Positions 25,544-34,286 of a DNA stretch of 64,000 nt are shown here, piece after piece. Numbering within the stretch: position 1 is the first letter of the stretch; every line of letters begins with the position of its first letter. The translations under genes and the position numbers were made by a program. Below the pieces are notes generated by a model. The model saw only the letters and a list, made by a program, of their open reading frames with translations, was not told where the DNA came from and searched no databases. Source of the DNA: Candidatus Bathyarchaeia archaeon (GTDB taxonomy: Archaea; Thermoproteota; Bathyarchaeia; 40CM-2-53-6); assembly GCA_035935655.1 (NCBI GenBank), contig DASYWW010000039.1, forward strand, positions 62,001-126,000, in the 5' to 3' direction.

Positions 25544-26371
25544 TCAGGGCATGTTTGTCGGGTCCCATGAGTTGCGGAAATTCTCATCCAGCGAGTCGAG
25601 TATTCGCATATCCTCGGGTGGGAGGTTGTAGTCGAACACCTGGCTGTTCTCCTTGATCCTCTCTTCCCGAACCGATTTCGGTATGGTCACGAGGTTGTGT
25701 TGGAGGCCCCAGCGAATCAGCACCTGGGCAGGGGTCTTGTCGTGTTTCTTGGCTATTGCTTGGAGTTTCGGATGGTTGAGCTTCGTGCCCTGCGTCAACG
25801 GGCTGTATGCTTCCAATTGGATCTTGTTCTGTTCGCAGTAGTCTAGGAGTTGTTTCTGGTATAGGAAGGGGGTGAACTCTACCTGGTTCACCATCGGGAC
25901 GACATCTGCGTCTTCCAAGAGCTCCGTTAGATGTTGGATGGTGTAGTTGCTGACGCCGATGGAGCGACATTTTCCGTCCTTCAATAGTTTGGTTAGAGCG
26001 GTCCAACTCTCATTCCTGATCTCTGGGACGGGCCAGTGTATTAGATAGAGGTCGAGATGTTTCAGTCCGAGTCTTTTCAGGCTCTGGTCGCAGGCTCGGA
26101 GTGCGCTTTCGTATCCGTGGTCGCTGTTCCAGAGTTTGGTTGTGATGAATACGTCTTCGCGTTTGATCCCGCTGTTGCGGAGTGCGGCGCCGACGTCGGA
26201 TTCGTTGTTGTAGATTCGGGCGGTGTCGATGTGGCGGTATCCGATCTTCAGCGCGTATTCTACTGCTGTCTGGGTTACCTGTCCGGGTGGCGACTGGTAT
26301 ACTCCGAGGCCGAGGCGTGGAATCAGGACGCCGTTCTTGAGCTTGGTGAGCTGTTCGACTGCAGCCTGCAT
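25544..26371 (-). CDS. aldo-keto reductase
   Basis: A TIM-barrel NADPH-dependent reductase of 275 residues from ATG 26371 (an upstream ATG at 26407 adds 12 residues). The catalytic set is visible: Asp and Tyr in HIDTARIYNNE, Lys in TTKLWN, His in LIHWP. The nucleotide region IPKSVREERIKEN is near the C-terminus. It is like the 2,5-diketogluconate reductase subgroup; the real substrate is unknown. Confidence 0.92.
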   Translation of the reverse strand: MQAAVEQLTKLKNGVLIPRLGLGVYQSPPGQVTQTAVEYALKIGYRHIDTARIYNNESDVGAALRNSGIKREDVFITTKLWNSDHGYESALRACDQSLKRLGLKHLDLYLIHWPVPEIRNESWTALTKLLKDGKCRSIGVSNYTIQHLTELLEDADVVPMVNQVEFTPFLYQKQLLDYCEQNKIQLEAYSPLTQGTKLNHPKLQAIAKKHDKTPAQVLIRWGLQHNLVTIPKSVREERIKENSQVFDYNLPPEDMRILDSLDENFRNSWDPTNMP

Positions 26372-26672
26372 GGGCAGATGATGGACTGTTCGGGGGTTCC
26401 ACTTCAACCTTCATCCTCAAGAATCGTTCGGGGAGAAGTTCCGGAGAAACCACTCTTGCGTCGCGGGATGTACTCGCTAGTACCCCCTTCTTGGTCGGAG
26501 GATTTCCTGTCTGGAACTGATATTGGGCGAGTTAGGCAGGTCAGGGCGTAGTCTGGGCTTGAATGATTATTGAGTTTGCTTGCTCTATCGCGCGGTTCAC
26601 GAACGATTTTCAGGCGAGATCAGGGGATGCTTTATATCGGTGATCAGGGCTGATAATGGGCTTGTTTGGGGC

Positions 26673-26858
26673 TTAGGCTTTGCCGCGGATCCATCTTGTC
26701 GTGGCTGTGGGCGCGGATGGGCTCCTTCCGCTGCAGACTTCTTTGTGGATTTTCTCGTAGAAGAAGCGGTCGAATGTTTCCCCGCATTTTTCGCAGGTCA
26801 CTTTTCGAGACTGGTGGGTGGACTTGAAAGGGGACTTCTTCATGGGAGCGTTGCCCAT
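26673..26858 (-). CDS. small C2H2-like zinc-finger protein
   Basis: A basic protein of 61 residues containing CEKCGETFDRFFYEKIH then KEVC, close to a classical C2H2 finger with Cys as last ligand. Similar small fingers are common in archaea and of unknown role. A longer overlapping frame (26644-26916) lacks this motif and is treated as a shadow. Confidence 0.5.
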   Translation of the reverse strand: MGNAPMKKSPFKSTHQSRKVTCEKCGETFDRFFYEKIHKEVCSGRSPSAPTATTRWIRGKA

Positions 26859-26916
26859 TAGCGATCAGGTAACTAGTGGTTGATGTCTCCTCTAAAATCT
26901 TCTTCTGGGTGATCAC

Positions 26917-27299
26917 TGGCTTGGGGTAGATGGGGCGTTTGTGGAGACGTGGGCGTGCGACTCGAGCAGTGCCTAGGAGCCCCCCCGAAAATCAGGATTG
27001 TCATATCAGAAAACCGGATTCAAAAAGTGTTCCAGAGATCGATCTCGGAGTCTGGTAAGGAAAACGGGGTCTGAAAAAAGGGTTCAAAAAAGTATTGGCT
27101 CTGGAAGGCGGTTTTGTTAGCTGATTTCTGACCTGTGATTTCCGGGTCGAGGGGATCATGGTTTATCGTGCTCGGTTTGGCCCTGCTGTCAGGCAGGCTC
27201 GGGACTGGGGGCGTTTTTTAGGATCCGGTCAGCCCGAGAAGAACGATCCTCGAATGGATCCTAACGGTCAAAGCTAACAAGTGTAGATATTTCAGAGAC
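26917..27299. other. intergenic region, 383 bases
   Basis: Nothing gene-like is seen. It contains purine-rich stretches with two loosely similar blocks (AAAACCGGATTCAAAAAGTG near 27010 and GGGTTCAAAAAAGTATTGG near 27080). No tRNA fold or long inverted repeat was found by eye. Confidence 0.4.
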
Positions 27300-27896
27300 G
27301 TGTTGAGCGAGGAGAGGAGAGCTTTGAGTTCTGTTCCTCAAGTCCGGATCAGGGCGCGGCTCGCCAAGCCTCCGGACTATGTCCTGGTAAAATTTCCGCG
27401 CTACGAGCGAGATTTCTTTCATGGCTATGCCAATTTCATCCTCGGACTGATCCTCTCCCAGGAGATCAGGAAAATGCTGAGCATTCTGGTTTCCTCCGAG
27501 GGGATTCGCTCAGATCGATCCATTGATCTACGCGTGATGATCTTTCCAGCCAAACAATTGAGACGGCAGCCCTCCAGAATTCTCTATGGCAGCTACAGTC
27601 ATTCTCTCGCACAGATCAGCCTCTACCCGCTGAGGATCAGCAAGGATCGGATTCGGCGGGAGGGAACAGCACTTTTCTCAGCCTCTCTTTACGATCTCTC
27701 GATCTCGCAGAGGAAACTTATCGGCGAGGTTGCCACGGCAGCCGTTTCCACGCTCATCCACGAGGTCTTGCATGTGAAGTTCCAGCAGAGAAGCCTTGCC
27801 CGGTATGTCGAGGAGGGAATGGTTCAGAGATTGGAGAAGACATACATGAGGCAGTGGGCGGACAAGCTTGACGGGGTCCTAAGGTCGCGATTCTAG
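27300..27896 (+). CDS. putative zinc metallopeptidase (HExxH)
   Basis: A protein of 198 residues. Near residue 158 it has STLIHEVLHVKFQQ followed 17-18 residues later by YVEEGMVQRLE, an HExxH plus downstream Glu arrangement as in gluzincins. The rest has no recognised domain and no signal peptide. It is probably cytoplasmic. It is followed by a TPR gene on the same strand. Catalytic activity is inference. Confidence 0.65.
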   Translation: MLSEERRALSSVPQVRIRARLAKPPDYVLVKFPRYERDFFHGYANFILGLILSQEIRKMLSILVSSEGIRSDRSIDLRVMIFPAKQLRRQPSRILYGSYSHSLAQISLYPLRISKDRIRREGTALFSASLYDLSISQRKLIGEVATAAVSTLIHEVLHVKFQQRSLARYVEEGMVQRLEKTYMRQWADKLDGVLRSRF

Positions 27897-27947
27897 GCGA
27901 ACATAGATCATGGTCTCGGTGTGACGGAGGACTAAGAGTCGGGAGTT

Positions 27948-28928
27948 GTGAACACGCCTCAAGCAGTTACTGAGAAAGAGGCACGACATTATCTCGCACT
28001 TTCCCGCGAACTACGCTGGACGTTCCCTTCATCTCAAGGCACTCCAATCATCAGAGGACACGCCACGAACCAGCAGGCTGAGAAAGCTGTCCATGATCGA
28101 GAATCCTACGCAAACGCAGCGCGTGTCTTACTGGAGAATGGAGACGAGGAGGGCGCGGTCGAGATCGCGGCGAATGCCTGGCGACTCTGGGTCCTGGCCC
28201 AAGATGACCAGGGCGGACACGCATTTCTCGGTTCGGTCTTAGATAAGGGAGAGAAGAAGCCGTCACGGGCCAGATCGCTGGCATTGTATGGCGACGCGCT
28301 AATGGCGTTCAGGCAGGGGAAGATTGAGGAATCACGACAGAGAAGCCAGGCTGCGCTAGACGCAGCACTAGTAGTAAATGATCATGAAGCGCTGACGCTT
28401 GCGTATCTCGGGCTCAGCCGTGTAGCGTTTGAGGACGGCGACTATGTCAAGTCATGCGAACTTGCCGTCAAAGCTCGAGAGTTCGCGCGGAACTTAGATC
28501 CGGCGATGGGACAGGCGCCGTTGTTCCTTCATGCCTCGGCGACCCGGCTCACCCGTGATTACGATCGGGCGGCCGCTTTGTTTGAGGAAAGCCTCAAGCT
28601 GAATCGGAAGATCGGAGATCCCGGAATGGTGGTAGCTGAGCTGCAAAACCTGGGTTTTGTCGAGATCCACCGAGGCAATGTGGACAAGGCAGAACGCAAC
28701 TTCACTGAATCCGAGCGATTAGGATCCGGAAAAGATCCATACAGTGCAGCGATGACGAAAGTCAGTCAGGCTGCTATCGCATTCCTACGGGGAAAAAGGG
28801 ACGAGTCCCGCGCTCTCTTGGAGCGTGCTCAGTCCATGTTCAAAGAGGCTAAGATTGATCCGGGTCCTGACGACCTGTTCGAGATCGACTGGCTTCGCGA
28901 CCAGTTGAAGAAAAATACCAGAGGTTAG
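27948..28928 (+). CDS. TPR-repeat protein
   Basis: A protein of 326 residues, GTG start. At least five TPR-like helix pairs are seen, for example AANAWRLWVLAQDDQGG, ALYGDALMAFRQGKIEESR, AYLGLSRVAFEDGDYVKS, LQNLGFVEIHRGNVDKAERN and SQAAIAFLRGKRDESRAL. A protein-protein scaffold is expected; no partner can be named. Confidence 0.8.
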   Translation: MNTPQAVTEKEARHYLALSRELRWTFPSSQGTPIIRGHATNQQAEKAVHDRESYANAARVLLENGDEEGAVEIAANAWRLWVLAQDDQGGHAFLGSVLDKGEKKPSRARSLALYGDALMAFRQGKIEESRQRSQAALDAALVVNDHEALTLAYLGLSRVAFEDGDYVKSCELAVKAREFARNLDPAMGQAPLFLHASATRLTRDYDRAAALFEESLKLNRKIGDPGMVVAELQNLGFVEIHRGNVDKAERNFTESERLGSGKDPYSAAMTKVSQAAIAFLRGKRDESRALLERAQSMFKEAKIDPGPDDLFEIDWLRDQLKKNTRG

Positions 28929-28949
28929 CGGCAAACCTGTGGATTTTTC

Positions 28950-29552
28950 TTGAGTGAAAAGACTCTAGGCCCCTGCACCCTCGAGGGCAGATTCGTAAGG
29001 CTGGAACCTCTTCGAGCGAGTCATGCCGCGGCGCTGTGGGAAGTTGCTAGGGTGATGGACTGGGGTTGGATGTTGAGCCGACTGTTGTCTAGAGAAGATG
29101 TGGATCGACGGATCGCAGATGGGGTAAGGGCGGAGGAGGGAAGTGAAGCGTACGCGTTCGCCGTCTTTCGAAGGCGAGACAACTTGGTGATCGGAAGCAC
29201 ATCCTATTTTGGAGTCGCTCCAAAGCGCAAGATTGCTGAGATCGGCTACACCTGGTACCTGCCTGAGGTTTGGGGCACAGTGGTAAACCCGGAATGCAAG
29301 CTCCTTCTGTTGAGGCATGCTTTCGAGGACTGGGACGCGATCCGTGTGCAGCTCGGGACTGATTCAAACAATGTCCACTCACAACGAGCTATCTTGAAAC
29401 TTGGAGCGAAGTTTGAGGGAAGGCTGAGGAATCACGGCTTTAGACATGACGGGTCAATCCGCGATACAATGCTCTACTCGATAATATCCAGTGAATGGCC
29501 CGCGGTCAAGAAGGGACTCGAAGCGAGAATAGAGAATTTCTCTAGAACCTAG
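28950..29552 (+). CDS. GNAT family N-acetyltransferase (RimJ/RimL-like)
   Basis: A protein of 200 residues, TTG start. It has GRFVRLEPLRASHAAALWEV at the start, the RimL-type IGSTSYFGVAPKRKIAEIGY segment split around residue 90, and VQLGTDSNNVHSQRAILKLG, where the acetyl-CoA loop and the SQRAILKLGAKFEG hallmark lie. Target unknown; many relatives acetylate protein N-termini or small amines. Confidence 0.88.
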   Translation: MSEKTLGPCTLEGRFVRLEPLRASHAAALWEVARVMDWGWMLSRLLSREDVDRRIADGVRAEEGSEAYAFAVFRRRDNLVIGSTSYFGVAPKRKIAEIGYTWYLPEVWGTVVNPECKLLLLRHAFEDWDAIRVQLGTDSNNVHSQRAILKLGAKFEGRLRNHGFRHDGSIRDTMLYSIISSEWPAVKKGLEARIENFSRT

Positions 29553-29634
29553 CGCCGAAGGTCTGATTTGTAAGGGGTCGCCAAACCTTTTTCTTACCGT
29601 AGTTCAACACCGCTCCCAGAGAAGTATTCGCACG

Positions 29635-29868
29635 TTGAAGACAGCTGACAAAACAGATACTTGGTGGGAGAGAGCTAACAAGAAGCTCGCCGAATCTACA
29701 CTCAAGACAAGATTCACACTTAACAAGGAGGGCAGAGTCGAGGTCAACCCTCCAGTTCTCCCAGAGGACTATGAAGAGACACGATTGCTCTTCGAAATAG
29801 TGGACGATGTCTTCGCGATGATCGAAGAGGAACGGGAAGAAGCAGAGCTCGACGAGCCAGACAACTAG
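29635..29868 (+). CDS. small acidic hypothetical protein
   Basis: A protein of 77 residues, TTG start, with TWWERANKKLAESTLKTRF near the N-terminus and a strongly acidic C-terminus (EEEREEAELDE). No family recognised. Confidence 0.5.
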   Translation: MKTADKTDTWWERANKKLAESTLKTRFTLNKEGRVEVNPPVLPEDYEETRLLFEIVDDVFAMIEEEREEAELDEPDN

Positions 29869-30032
29869 ACACTTTCCGAAGAGACCTCTTTCTGCCGTTC
29901 GAGAAGAGTCCCTCCCGACTCTACGAGTCCAAGATACAAGAATCAACCTGCAGATGCCGAAGGGAAGCTCCTTCAGAGAAGATTTCCGCACTGTCTAAAT
30001 ACTGGACATTTCCACGTTTTCGTGATAAGCTC

Positions 30033-31493
30033 ATGTCCAAGTCAGCTTGGGGAGTGACCGTCCTTGCGGTTCTACTCGCTATCCTTGTCCTATCTCCCGC
30101 AATTATCTCGGCTCGAGCCACACCAACCTCATACGTGCCTGGAGTGACTCCTGGACAGTGGGCCAAATACAAGGTCCTCTATGACTCCTGCTCTGCATCC
30201 GACCCTACCTATTGTGCAACGTCCGGCCCCAAAGGCTTGGATGTCGACTATGGCTTACTCCAGATCGAAACGGTTTCCGGATCCACTGTTACCCTAAGTC
30301 TGCTATCCGTTTACAAGAATGGAACAAGCTCGCATACAGGAATCATGGCGGATGTCTCATCTGGAACCATTAATGGCACCGGACTGGGAGGCAGCTCCAG
30401 CGCCGACTATTTTGTTCTCGCCACAGGCCTCACAGCTACCGACCCGATTTGGAAGACCTCAGTGAACCCCGCACCGACGCTCAACACCACCAAAACCGCG
30501 ACGGTCGTAGGCAGTCCTAGAACTGTCAATGATCTCAATTATTCACTCTCATACACTAGCATGTTCGGGAGCTTTTCCTCGGCGACCGGGTATTCATTCG
30601 ACCAAGCATCAGGACTTTTTGTCGAAATCGCTGTCTCATTCTCTTCAACATTACCAACTGGAAGCAGCGAGTTTGCTTTCGCAATTGGAATGATTGACAA
30701 CAACATTTGGCATGCCTCGTACTTGCCGGACTATGGCCTCAACGCGAACCCAACTACTCTAAGCATTACTGGAACAGCGACTGGTACCGCTTCGATTACT
30801 CCGTCCCGGTTGTATGCGTTTTCGGCTAAGATCGACCTCAAGGCCACCGCATCTGCTAGCGGCGTAACCTGTTCACTCTCTCCCAACACTCTCGATAAGA
30901 GCCTCTCTGACTCTTCCACTCTATCATGCTCTGGTTCTCCTGGATCGTACACCGTAACAGTCCAAGGAAATGGTAGCTACCTCATTCGCACCGTTGCAGT
31001 CTCGGTCAACATCGTTTCTTCGTCCAACTCGAATCCGGACTTCCAGATATCGTCAAGTGGAGGAATTAATTTCCAGACGGGAGGTTCTGGCACTTCTACG
31101 ATCACGATAACTGCCCAGAACGGCTACAGCGCAGCTACGAATCTCGAAATTAGCAGCACTCCGTCCGGTCTCACATGTAACCTCAGCAAGAATACTGTCT
31201 CCGGATATGGTACTTCGACCCTTACGTGTTCGGGTCCACCGGGAACCTACACGGTGACAGTCAAGGCGACCGGCGGAGGCACTACACATTCCACTCAGAC
31301 AACAGTGACTGTCAACAGTGCTGCGACACCTACTCAGCCAGCTAGCAGCCTCCCGATGTCGTACGTCTACGCTGGAGTAGGCATTGCCGCAGCCGCCGCT
31401 GCCGGAGTTCTCGGCTTCCTTTTCCTCAGGAAAAAGCCGGGCGAGGCTGGCGCCGCAACCAGCGACGCCACAGCAACGGCTACCCAAGCGTAA
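30033..31493 (+). CDS. exported protein with Ig-like repeats and C-terminal membrane anchor
   Basis: A protein of 486 residues. A signal peptide covers residues 1-28 (AWGVTVLAVLLAILVL then ISARA). The body is rich in Ser, Thr and Gly, and the second half has two related beta-sandwich repeats with paired Cys (GVTCSLSPNTLDKS and GLTCNLSKNTVSG; each followed by LSCSG or LTCSG). A membrane helix at about 447-468 is followed by LRKKPGE. A TATA-like CTAAATACTGG at about 29996 lies 37 bases upstream. A cell-surface role is inferred. Confidence 0.85.
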   Translation: MSKSAWGVTVLAVLLAILVLSPAIISARATPTSYVPGVTPGQWAKYKVLYDSCSASDPTYCATSGPKGLDVDYGLLQIETVSGSTVTLSLLSVYKNGTSSHTGIMADVSSGTINGTGLGGSSSADYFVLATGLTATDPIWKTSVNPAPTLNTTKTATVVGSPRTVNDLNYSLSYTSMFGSFSSATGYSFDQASGLFVEIAVSFSSTLPTGSSEFAFAIGMIDNNIWHASYLPDYGLNANPTTLSITGTATGTASITPSRLYAFSAKIDLKATASASGVTCSLSPNTLDKSLSDSSTLSCSGSPGSYTVTVQGNGSYLIRTVAVSVNIVSSSNSNPDFQISSSGGINFQTGGSGTSTITITAQNGYSAATNLEISSTPSGLTCNLSKNTVSGYGTSTLTCSGPPGTYTVTVKATGGGTTHSTQTTVTVNSAATPTQPASSLPMSYVYAGVGIAAAAAAGVLGFLFLRKKPGEAGAATSDATATATQA

Positions 31494-31591
31494 ATTCGCG
31501 CCTGATCCTCCAGCGTGAGTCGTGAAGCCCTGACATCGGGTACACGCGATTAAAGACCGACGGATACATCACTCGCCGATTGCGAATCGTC

Positions 31592-31885
31592 TTGGCTTCT
31601 ACCGGACGCTTTGGCTGGTTCCTTATCGGCGTGATAATCGGCGCGATAATACTCCAGCTCTACAATGGAATAGTCGGGTTTCTACCGGGCTGGCTTAGAA
31701 CCGGAGCAGTCATTGTCAGATTCATAATCAGTCTCGTCGCCTGGTTCGGCCTGATGCTCGCAGTCGCCAGCGTTCTCGGATGGCGAGTCGTAAGAAAAGA
31801 CCAGATGAACTACCTCCTAGTCGGATTCGGCGCCATCATCGTCACCCTGGAGTTATTGCTTGCCATACCCTTCGGTCTTGCCTGA
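31592..31885 (+). CDS. small three-helix membrane protein, paralogue 1
   Basis: A protein of 97 residues from TTG 31592, chosen to match the paralogue at 33006 (MASTGRFGWFLIG versus MAFTERFSWFLRG); an upstream TTG at 31580 adds four. The shared core WFGLMLAVASVLGWRVVRKD and NYLLVGFGAIIVT is nearly identical in the paralogue. Family unknown. It lies just upstream of the cupredoxin gene. Confidence 0.7.
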   Translation: MASTGRFGWFLIGVIIGAIILQLYNGIVGFLPGWLRTGAVIVRFIISLVAWFGLMLAVASVLGWRVVRKDQMNYLLVGFGAIIVTLELLLAIPFGLA

Positions 31886-31906
31886 GCATTTTTCGATATG
31901 TCGTAA

Positions 31907-31921
31907 TTCGAGAATATCGAG
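31907..31921. promoter_or_regulatory. palindromic motif TTCGAGAATATCGAG, copy 2
   Basis: It is identical to copy 1 (291-305) except for the first base, and the next eight bases are also similar. It sits about 24 bases upstream of a TATA-like TGTATATAG at 31944-31952 in the cupredoxin promoter, a good position for an activator. Confidence 0.5.
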
Positions 31922-31983
31922 TTTCGAGAATTTTGAATCCCTGTATATAGTGTTAAATTCGAACCGCGTATGCGTGTGTGAGT

Positions 31984-32020
31984 ATGCCGGTTATAGATTT
32001 CAATCCTAGGCTACCGGCAT
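31984..32020 (+). promoter_or_regulatory. 5' leader hairpin of the cupredoxin gene
   Basis: Eight-base arms ATGCCGGT (31984-31991) and ACCGGCAT (32013-32020) enclose 21 bases. With the TATA box at 31944-31952, transcription should begin near 31975, so the hairpin would be at the start of a leader of about 150 bases. This is unusual next to the many short leaders in this window. Confidence 0.5.
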
Positions 32021-32128
32021 TATCGAATGAATACGGGACGGCAGAAGAAAGAATCAGTGGCACGATCGAGAACGCCGAAGGGGGGCGCTGTGATACGAAA
32101 TACCCCAGATGGAAAGGGAGGTTTGAGA

Positions 32129-32704
32129 ATGAGAAAAATGGTTAGAATAGTCCCCATCTCTATCGGAATGATAGTTCTTCTGATGGTTATGTCCCCGGTA
32201 CTGGCTTCGTCGAACGGGCCAACTGTCAAGATCCTTGGAAACGACTCGTCACGGATTAACGAGAGAGTTCTCAGCACTTACCATTTCGGCCCTGGCAGGA
32301 TACACGTTATGCCAGGAGGCATGTTAACGTTCACTAATATCGGAACTTGTAGTGTTCCAGCCGACTGCACCCACACGATAAGCATCGTCGATGATTCGCA
32401 GCTTCCTGTGAATGTCACTCAAGTCTTTGCATGCCTCTTCGACTTCCCTGGAACGGTCTGTGGTGTTATCTCCAGCGCACACTTCCCGCAGGGACCCACG
32501 GGTCCGGTGAATCCGGTGGCCAATGTCACTGGTGAGCCTTCTGGATTCCGGGGAGGGAACTCGTTTCTGATAAATCATGGACAGACACTTGACATCGGTA
32601 TCACGGCACCGACTGGCACTACAATTCACTACATGTGCGCTATTCATCCTTGGATGCAGGGCGCGATTATTGTGGGACAGGATGCGACAAACACGGGAGA
32701 GTAG
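32129..32704 (+). CDS. exported cupredoxin (plastocyanin-like blue copper protein)
   Basis: A protein of 191 residues from ATG 32129, supported by GGAGGT at 32118-32123 and by a signal peptide starting there (MRKMVRIVPISIGMIVLL, ending SPVLAS). An upstream in-frame ATG at 32027 is the alternative. Type 1 copper ligands are visible: His in DCTHTISIVDD, and Cys, His, Met in YMCAIHPWMQG. It should work outside the membrane as an electron carrier or copper protein. It is flanked by two paralogous small membrane proteins. Confidence 0.88.
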   Translation: MRKMVRIVPISIGMIVLLMVMSPVLASSNGPTVKILGNDSSRINERVLSTYHFGPGRIHVMPGGMLTFTNIGTCSVPADCTHTISIVDDSQLPVNVTQVFACLFDFPGTVCGVISSAHFPQGPTGPVNPVANVTGEPSGFRGGNSFLINHGQTLDIGITAPTGTTIHYMCAIHPWMQGAIIVGQDATNTGE

Positions 32705-32769
32705 TTGTACGAGAGGATTCCAATCCTCTCTCCTCTTTTTCAACTTCCGAATACTAGGCGGTCATTAGC

Positions 32770-32914
32770 CTCGCCATAGAGGCTCATTTGTCAGATAGAC
32801 ACTTCGAGCGCCTGCTTTCTTGGGCGGATGTAGTGCGGTTGCACGTGGGGAGGAGGTCTCTGGGGAGTACGCTTCCCTCGTCGGTTTCGGCACCATCACC
32901 ACTCTATTCGCCTA
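32770..32914 (+). pseudogene. possible remnant of a third small membrane paralogue
   Basis: A frame ending in TAG at 32912-32914 reads GEYASLVGFGTITTLF, close to NYLLVGFGAIIVT of the paralogues at 31592 and 33006, preceded by LGGCSAVARGEE where they have LGWRVVRKD. No start or first helices remain. This suggests decay of a third copy; the similarity is short and may be chance. Confidence 0.3.
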
Positions 32915-33005
32915 GGTCCGTCTTCCAGAAAGACCGGGTAGGTGACGGTGGATCACATTTGATTAAGAACCTAGAGGGACGCGGACAGGAGAACAGCGAG
33001 TCACA

Positions 33006-33317
33006 ATGGCCTTCACAGAACGCTTTAGCTGGTTCCTGAGAGGCGTAATCCTAGGAATCGTAGTCATAGTAGTCTACTATCTAGCCTCAATTTTCGTGAT
33101 TTTTCCCGGATTTCGTGGGGAGCCGACACTGGCGATTATCATTGCCTTAATTGAGCTGGTAGCCTGGTTCGGACTGATGCTCGCGGTGGGCGGGGTTCTC
33201 GGATGGCGAATCATACGAAAGGATCATGTGAACTATCTCCTTGTCGGGTTCGGCACGGTAATCATCACCCAACAATTAGTAGATTACGTACAGTTCGCCG
33301 TCAGCTGGTTAAGATAG
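33006..33317 (+). CDS. small three-helix membrane protein, paralogue 2
   Basis: A protein of 103 residues, ATG start. Three hydrophobic segments (about 12-33, 45-70 and 80-97). WFGLMLAVGGVLGWRIIRKD and NYLLVGFGTVIIT match the paralogue at 31592. The two copies flank the cupredoxin gene, so a link to its membrane context is possible. Confidence 0.75.
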   Translation: MAFTERFSWFLRGVILGIVVIVVYYLASIFVIFPGFRGEPTLAIIIALIELVAWFGLMLAVGGVLGWRIIRKDHVNYLLVGFGTVIITQQLVDYVQFAVSWLR

Positions 33318-33331
33318 AGTGGGTAGCCCGT

Positions 33332-34225
33332 CTAGCTTGACCTGAGAGATTGGCGTCTTCTAAGGAAAAATATCAAGGTAGCGGTGGACGCCACGATTCC
33401 GGTGAGAAGAATATGCCAGTATTCTAGGATCGAAGAGAAGATCTGGTTCGGGTTCTGGTTTATCACTGGACCTGGAGTTGGCCCTGTCGTCGGGTTAGAA
33501 GGCGGGACGGTTGCTTGTGTCGCGACCAATGTTCTAGGACCTAGCCAGTAGTCTCCTTGGTCATTGATCGCATCAACCCGGAAGTCATAGTTCGTTCCTG
33601 GTGTCAACCCGGTGACGATCACGGTATGTGTTGTGTTGGAGATTGTGAGCCACAGATCGTAGGACAGAGAGCCACCTATGCGGTATGCGACGGTGTGGGA
33701 ACCGTCCTTTGTGTTGGTCCATGTCAGGGTTAGGCTGGTGGTGCCTACGTTGGAGGCGATGAGTGCGCTGTTGTCTGGCCATGGATGGGTGAAAGGGTCC
33801 GTCGGCACGTCAACAAACATTACCATTAGCTCACCTATGACAAATCCTGGCCATGGAGGACACGACTTGTCTTCGGGTATGCAGAGAATGAGATCTCTTC
33901 CGACCCACTGAATGTACGACCTTTCTTGCAGTTCTTCCTGGACTTCGTCCTGCACCAATATTTTGCTCAGATCTGAAAGTCCTACGGTATAGCTTATCCT
34001 AACTGTTACGCTCCGTTCCATGTTGAACACTTGGGAAACCTGAATTCCCGCAACGTGGGACGTGTGCCTAGCTATGGTTGATAGATCCTTTTCTAAAACG
34101 GTCCTGAATGGATAGTTCGATTCTGCCCGAGCAAATGGCAAGCTCGACATGCCGTTGAGCGACAGAAAGACTAGAAAGATTATCGTGACAAGCTTTGTTT
34201 TCGAAATTCCCAACTTAGCTGCCAC
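33332..34225 (-). CDS. exported protein with fibronectin type III domain and C-terminal anchor
   Basis: A protein of 297 residues. N-terminal signal (KLVTIIFLVFLSLNGMSSLP), a novel region to about residue 150, then a fibronectin III domain (residues 150-240: NVGTTSLTLTWTNTKDGS and VTGLTPGTNYDFRVDAIND), a Pro/Asn linker, and a C-terminal helix (ILLTGIVASTATLIFFLRRR). A cell-surface adhesion or binding role is inferred. It is downstream of no obvious operon partner. Confidence 0.82.
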   Translation of the reverse strand: MAAKLGISKTKLVTIIFLVFLSLNGMSSLPFARAESNYPFRTVLEKDLSTIARHTSHVAGIQVSQVFNMERSVTVRISYTVGLSDLSKILVQDEVQEELQERSYIQWVGRDLILCIPEDKSCPPWPGFVIGELMVMFVDVPTDPFTHPWPDNSALIASNVGTTSLTLTWTNTKDGSHTVAYRIGGSLSYDLWLTISNTTHTVIVTGLTPGTNYDFRVDAINDQGDYWLGPRTLVATQATVPPSNPTTGPTPGPVINQNPNQIFSSILEYWHILLTGIVASTATLIFFLRRRQSLRSS

Positions 34226-34286
34226 TAATCACCGCTTCACTTGTTTACTTGCAGTTCAATCTCATAATCTTAGCTGAGGTCCCTGG

